This document shows positions 60,943-64,000 of a stretch of 64,000 nucleotides of DNA, in pieces. Origin of the DNA: Billgrantia lactosivorans (GTDB lineage: Bacteria; Pseudomonadota; Gammaproteobacteria; Pseudomonadales; Halomonadaceae); the NCBI RefSeq assembly GCF_003254665.1, contig NZ_QHGY01000002.1, positions 504,637 to 568,636 on the forward strand, given 5' to 3'. Numbering within the stretch: position 1 is the first letter of the stretch; the number at the start of each line of letters is the position of its first letter. A model generated the notes under the pieces. The model searched no databases. It was not told the origin of the DNA and saw only the letters and a program-made list of their open reading frames with translations. A program made the position numbers and the translations under genes.

Positions 60943-61830
60943 ATGACGATGATATTCGGCGTGCCGTTGGCGGTGTTCACGGGCCAGCTCCTGCTGGGCC
61001 TGATCAACGGCGCCTTCTACGCCCTGCTGAGCCTGGGCCTGGCGGTGATCTTCGGCCTGCTGAAGATCGTCAACTTCGCCCATGGGGCCATGTACATGCT
61101 GGGGGCTTTCGCCACGCTGCTCGGCATGCGCTACCTGGGCATCAACTACTGGGCCGCGCTGCTGCTGGCGCCACTCGCCGTGGGCCTGGCCGGGATGCTG
61201 ATCGAGCGGCTGCTGCTGCGGCGCATCGGTCACCTCGACCACCTCTACGGCCTGCTGCTGACCTTCGGCCTGGCACTGATCTTCGAGGGTACCCTGGTCA
61301 ACTTCTTCGGTGTCTCCGGGGCCCGCTATCCCACGCCCGAGTCGCTCGCGGGCGGCTACCAGCTGGGCTTCATGTTCCTGCCCAAGTATCGCGCCTGGGT
61401 GCTGCTGGCGGCGATCGGCGTTTGCCTCTTCACCTGGTACATGATCGAGCGCACGCGGCTCGGCGCCTACCTGCGTGCCGGCACCGAGAACCCTGCGCTG
61501 ATGCAGGCCTTCGGTGTCAACGTGCCGCTGCTGGTCACCCTGACCTACGGCTTCGGCGTGGCGCTGGCCGCCTTCGCCGGCGTGCTGGCCGCACCGCTCT
61601 ATCCGGTCTCGCCGACCATGGGCTCCAACCTGCTGATCGTGGTCTTCGCGGTGGTGGTGATCGGGGGCATGGGCTCCATCCTGGGCGCCATCGTCACCGG
61701 CCTGGCCATGGGGCTGATCGAGGGGCTGACCAAGGTGTACTACCCCGAGGCGGCCAATACCGTGATTTTCCTGGTGATGATCCTGGTGCTGCTGATCAGG
61801 CCCACCGGACTCTTCGGCAAGGAGGCATGA
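60943..61830 (+). CDS. livH: Branched-chain-amino-acid-type ABC importer, permease (LivH-like)
   Basis: A 295-residue inner-membrane permease with about eight helices. LivH features: LLGLINGAFYALLSLGLAVIFG, LLKIVNFAHGAMYMLGAF and GSNLLIVVFAVVVIGGMGSILGA. It starts 60 bases after the binding-protein gene behind GGCGAGGAG and is followed four bases later by livM. Confidence 0.93.
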   Translation: MTMIFGVPLAVFTGQLLLGLINGAFYALLSLGLAVIFGLLKIVNFAHGAMYMLGAFATLLGMRYLGINYWAALLLAPLAVGLAGMLIERLLLRRIGHLDHLYGLLLTFGLALIFEGTLVNFFGVSGARYPTPESLAGGYQLGFMFLPKYRAWVLLAAIGVCLFTWYMIERTRLGAYLRAGTENPALMQAFGVNVPLLVTLTYGFGVALAAFAGVLAAPLYPVSPTMGSNLLIVVFAVVVIGGMGSILGAIVTGLAMGLIEGLTKVYYPEAANTVIFLVMILVLLIRPTGLFGKEA

Positions 61831-61834
61831 CGCC

Positions 61835-62818
61835 ATGGCCACGACTCAAACCATGACGCCTTCCATGAAGCGCGAGCGTCGCGCCAACCTGCGCCGCAAC
61901 GCTTTCTACCTGGCACTGATCGTGATCGGTCTGGTGGCACCCTTCGTCGCCTACCCGGTCTTCCTGATGAAGGTGCTGTGCTTCGCCCTGTTCGCCTGCG
62001 CCTTCAATCTGCTGCTGGGCTATGCCGGCCTGCTCTCGTTCGGCCATGCGGCCTTCCTCGCCACCGGGGGCTACGTGACCGGCTACCTGCTGTCGAGCTA
62101 TCCGGCGCTCACCCCCGAGCTGGGCATCCTCAGCGGCACGGCCGCCGCCGTGGCGCTGGGCGCCGTCTTTGGCGCGCTGTCGATCCGGCGGCAGGGCATC
62201 TACTTCGCCATGGTCACCCTGGCCCTGGCGCAGCTGATGTTCTTCTTCTACATCCAGGCGCCCTTCACCGGCGGCGAGGATGGCCTGCATGGCGTGCCCC
62301 GTGGCGAGCTGTTCGGCATCATCAGCCTGCGCAACAGCCTGGTGATGTACTACTTCGTCTTCGCCATCTTCCTGTTCGGTTTCGCCCTGATCCAGCGCAC
62401 CGTGCACTCGCCCTTCGGCCAGGTGCTCAAGGCGATCCGCGAGAACGAGCCGCGCGCGGTATCGCTTGGCTACAACGTCGATGCCTACAAGCTGGTGGCG
62501 TTCATCCTCTCGGCGGGCCTGGCCGGCCTGGCCGGGTCGACCAAGACACTGGTGTTCCAGCTCGCCTCGCTGACCGATGCCCACTGGCACATGTCCGGGG
62601 AGGTGATCCTCATGACCCTGCTCGGCGGCGTGGGCACGCTGTTCGGCCCGGTGGTGGGAGCGGGGCTGGTGGTCAGCCTGCAGCACCTGCTGGCCCAGTC
62701 GCCGCTGGGCAACTGGGTCGGGCCGATCCTGGGCGCCATCTTCGTGCTCTGCGTGCTCAGTTTCCGCAGCGGTATCGTCGGCGAGGCGATCAAGATGTAT
62801 CGCAAGAACTTCAAGTGA
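61835..62818 (+). CDS. livM: Branched-chain-amino-acid-type ABC importer, permease (LivM-like)
   Basis: A 327-residue permease with about ten helices and a polar N-terminal stretch of 20-25 residues (MKRERRANLRRNAFYLALI). LivM features: LLLGYAGLLSFGHAAFLATGG, LKAIRENEPRAVSLGYNV and the C-terminal GGVGTLFGPVVGAGLVV. Last gene of the operon; a clear terminator follows. Confidence 0.93.
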   Translation: MATTQTMTPSMKRERRANLRRNAFYLALIVIGLVAPFVAYPVFLMKVLCFALFACAFNLLLGYAGLLSFGHAAFLATGGYVTGYLLSSYPALTPELGILSGTAAAVALGAVFGALSIRRQGIYFAMVTLALAQLMFFFYIQAPFTGGEDGLHGVPRGELFGIISLRNSLVMYYFVFAIFLFGFALIQRTVHSPFGQVLKAIRENEPRAVSLGYNVDAYKLVAFILSAGLAGLAGSTKTLVFQLASLTDAHWHMSGEVILMTLLGGVGTLFGPVVGAGLVVSLQHLLAQSPLGNWVGPILGAIFVLCVLSFRSGIVGEAIKMYRKNFK

Positions 62819-62840
62819 CGGTGTCGACAAGCCTCTTCCT

Positions 62841-62866
62841 GGCGCCCTGCGGGGCGCCTTTTTTCT
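62841..62866 (+). terminator. Rho-independent terminator of the ABC importer operon
   Basis: GGCGCCC (62841-62847), TGCG loop, GGGCGCC (62852-62858), then TTTTTTCTTT. Confidence 0.9.
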
Positions 62867-62867
62867 T

Positions 62868-63779
62868 TCACTCTCTCGTCATCGCGCAGGCCCGCGCCAG
62901 GCTGGCGGGCAGGTTTTCGACCAGGTAGTCGACGAACTGGCGCACCTTGGCGGCGTGCTGGCGGTGTCGAGGCATGACCGCCCAGACCCCCGCATCGCGG
63001 CACTGGAAGCGGGACAGCACCTCGACCAGTTCGCCGCTGGCGAGATAGGGCATGACATAGTAGTCGGGCAGCTGCGCCAGCCCCAGCCCCTTGAGCGCCG
63101 CATCGAGCAGCGCGAGCCCGGAATTGGCCTGCCAGGGGCCCTGGACGCGGACCTCGCGGTGCAAGCCCTCGATGTCGAAGCGCCAGACATCGCGCGAGCC
63201 GATCAGGCAGCGGTGGTGCGCCAGTTCCGCCACCGAGTGCGGGTGCGAGATGCCCTGGAAGTAGGCGGGGGAGGCCACGACGTATTCGTGGCGCTCGCAC
63301 AGTCGCCGTGCGACCAGCGAGGAGTCCTGCAGGGTGCCCATGCGAATGACCACGTCGTAGCCCTCGTCGATCACGTCCACCTGGCGGTTGGTCAGGTGCA
63401 GGCGCATCTCGAGCTGTGGGTGCAGGGCCAGGAAGTCGTTGACCAGGGGGGCGAGGAAACGCTCGCCGAAGGTGGTGGCGCAGCTGAGCTGGAGCACGCC
63501 GTGGGGGCGCTCCTGAAGACTTTGCAGGTCGGTCTCGGCCTCGCGAAAGCCGTCCAGCAGTTCGCGGCAGCGGGCATAGTAGCGTTCGCCGGCGTCGGTG
63601 AGATGGATCTGACGCGTGGTGCGGTAGAGCAGCGGCAGCCCCAGCTCCTGCTCGAGTTGAGCCACCTGTCGGCTGATGTGTGAGTTGGAGACGTGAAGCT
63701 GGCGTGCCGCAGCGGCAAAGGTGCCAAGGCGGACCACTTCGACGAAGGCCTCGATGCCATCCCAGCGAGCCATAGGCAC
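62868..63779 (-). CDS. LysR-family regulator divergent from the formaldehyde dehydrogenase gene (GfnR-like)
   Basis: A 303-residue LysR protein. Helix-turn-helix at about 17-45 (LGTFAAAARQLHVSNSHISRQ) and an effector domain in which FGERFLAPLVNDFLALHPQ is the usual first strand and helix. It is transcribed away from frmA with a 108-base shared region. In Pseudomonas a LysR protein at this place (GfnR) controls glutathione-dependent formaldehyde detoxification; the role here is by analogy. Confidence 0.85.
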   Translation of the reverse strand: MPMARWDGIEAFVEVVRLGTFAAAARQLHVSNSHISRQVAQLEQELGLPLLYRTTRQIHLTDAGERYYARCRELLDGFREAETDLQSLQERPHGVLQLSCATTFGERFLAPLVNDFLALHPQLEMRLHLTNRQVDVIDEGYDVVIRMGTLQDSSLVARRLCERHEYVVASPAYFQGISHPHSVAELAHHRCLIGSRDVWRFDIEGLHREVRVQGPWQANSGLALLDAALKGLGLAQLPDYYVMPYLASGELVEVLSRFQCRDAGVWAVMPRHRQHAAKVRQFVDYLVENLPASLARACAMTRE

Positions 63780-63781
63780 TC

Positions 63782-63805
63782 CATTATTGCTCTATTGGAA
63801 TAATG
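63782..63805. promoter_or_regulatory. LysR-type operator between the regulator and frmA
   Basis: CATTATT (63782-63788) and AATAATG (63799-63805) are perfect complements with a 10-base spacer. The site directly abuts the LysR start codon and lies 82 bases before frmA, consistent with autoregulation and control of frmA. Confidence 0.6.
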
Positions 63806-63887
63806 TTGTGTCGTTGTTTCTATATCATCATAGCCTTGGCCGCACCTAGACTGATAGGGATAGTTTACCCACCATCAGGAGATCTGC

Positions 63888-64000
63888 ATGAAGTCGCGTG
63901 CCGCCGTCGCTCTCGAAGCGGGCAAGCCCCTCGAGCTCACCGAAATCGATGTCCAGGATCCCAAGGCCGGGGAAGTGCTGGTGCGCATCGCCGCGACCAG
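63888..64000 (+). CDS. frmA: S-(hydroxymethyl)glutathione dehydrogenase / class III alcohol dehydrogenase (3' end outside window)
   Basis: Oxidises the adduct of formaldehyde and glutathione with NAD+. Only the first 37 codons are in the window. They read [20 protein letters not shown] followed by a strand typical of zinc alcohol dehydrogenases ([10 protein letters not shown]), very similar to E. coli FrmA. The active-site cysteines lie outside the window. The start ATG follows AGGAGAT. Confidence 0.85.
   Translation, partial: MKSRAAVALEAGKPLELTEIDVQDPKAGEVLVRIAAT

Overview
This is an almost fully coding chromosomal stretch of a high-GC gammaproteobacterium, most likely a Halomonas-type member of the Halomonadaceae. 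The assignment is an inference. It rests on the gene orders (lptD-surA-pdxA-rsmA-apaG-apaH, rpsU-dnaG-rpoD, rpsF-rpsR-[membrane protein]-rplI), Coq7 (ubiquinone), the AmgK/MurU cell-wall recycling pair, a PhaR regulator of polyhydroxyalkanoate, and two Mrp cation/proton antiporter operons, which fit a salt- or alkali-adapted cell. I saw no prophage, insertion sequence, CRISPR array or rRNA. No gap between genes exceeds about 300 bases.

Layout: 1-3.6 kb is the end of an aa3/caa3 cytochrome oxidase operon (subunit II with a fused cytochrome c, then a subunit I+III fusion). 3.7-5.5 kb has a stand-alone Lrp ligand-binding domain, a membrane-anchored nuclease and three tandem tRNA-Leu(CAG) genes. 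5.7-14.4 kb holds rnr, rlmB, the rpsF-rpsR-rplI ribosomal operon, a LamB/ScrY-like porin and dnaB. 14.5-16.5 kb has two small unknown genes and hemH. 16.5-28.3 kb carries two complete Mrp operons back to back and transcribed away from each other: a six-gene type with fused A and B (minus strand) and a seven-gene type with separate A and B (plus strand).

28.4-37.5 kb is a mixed housekeeping region: lytic transglycosylase, an exported repeat protein, a retropepsin-like exported protein, rsmE, phaR, purD, a thioesterase, an orphan phosphoribulokinase, a HIT protein, coq7, a DNA glycosylase and an OsmC protein. 37.6-47.2 kb has murU-amgK facing away from the lptD-surA-pdxA-rsmA-apaG-apaH-glpE-cca run. 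47.3-54.4 kb has folK-folB, plsY, tsaD and the macromolecular synthesis operon rpsU-dnaG-rpoD. 54.5-62.8 kb has an unknown membrane protein, a LysR regulator divergent from a serine dehydratase, and a five-gene branched-chain-amino-acid-type ABC importer. The window ends in a LysR gene divergent from the start of a glutathione-dependent formaldehyde dehydrogenase gene.

The most unusual features are (1) a surA gene whose product lacks both parvulin isomerase domains but keeps the N-terminal chaperone domain and the C-terminal helix, directly downstream of lptD, whose product is SurA's best-known client; (2) a run of ten G inside lptD; (3) the two divergent Mrp operons of different architecture; (4) an arginine in place of the Walker A lysine in one ATPase of the ABC importer; and (5) several perfect intergenic palindromes, including a 14-base one before the importer operon.
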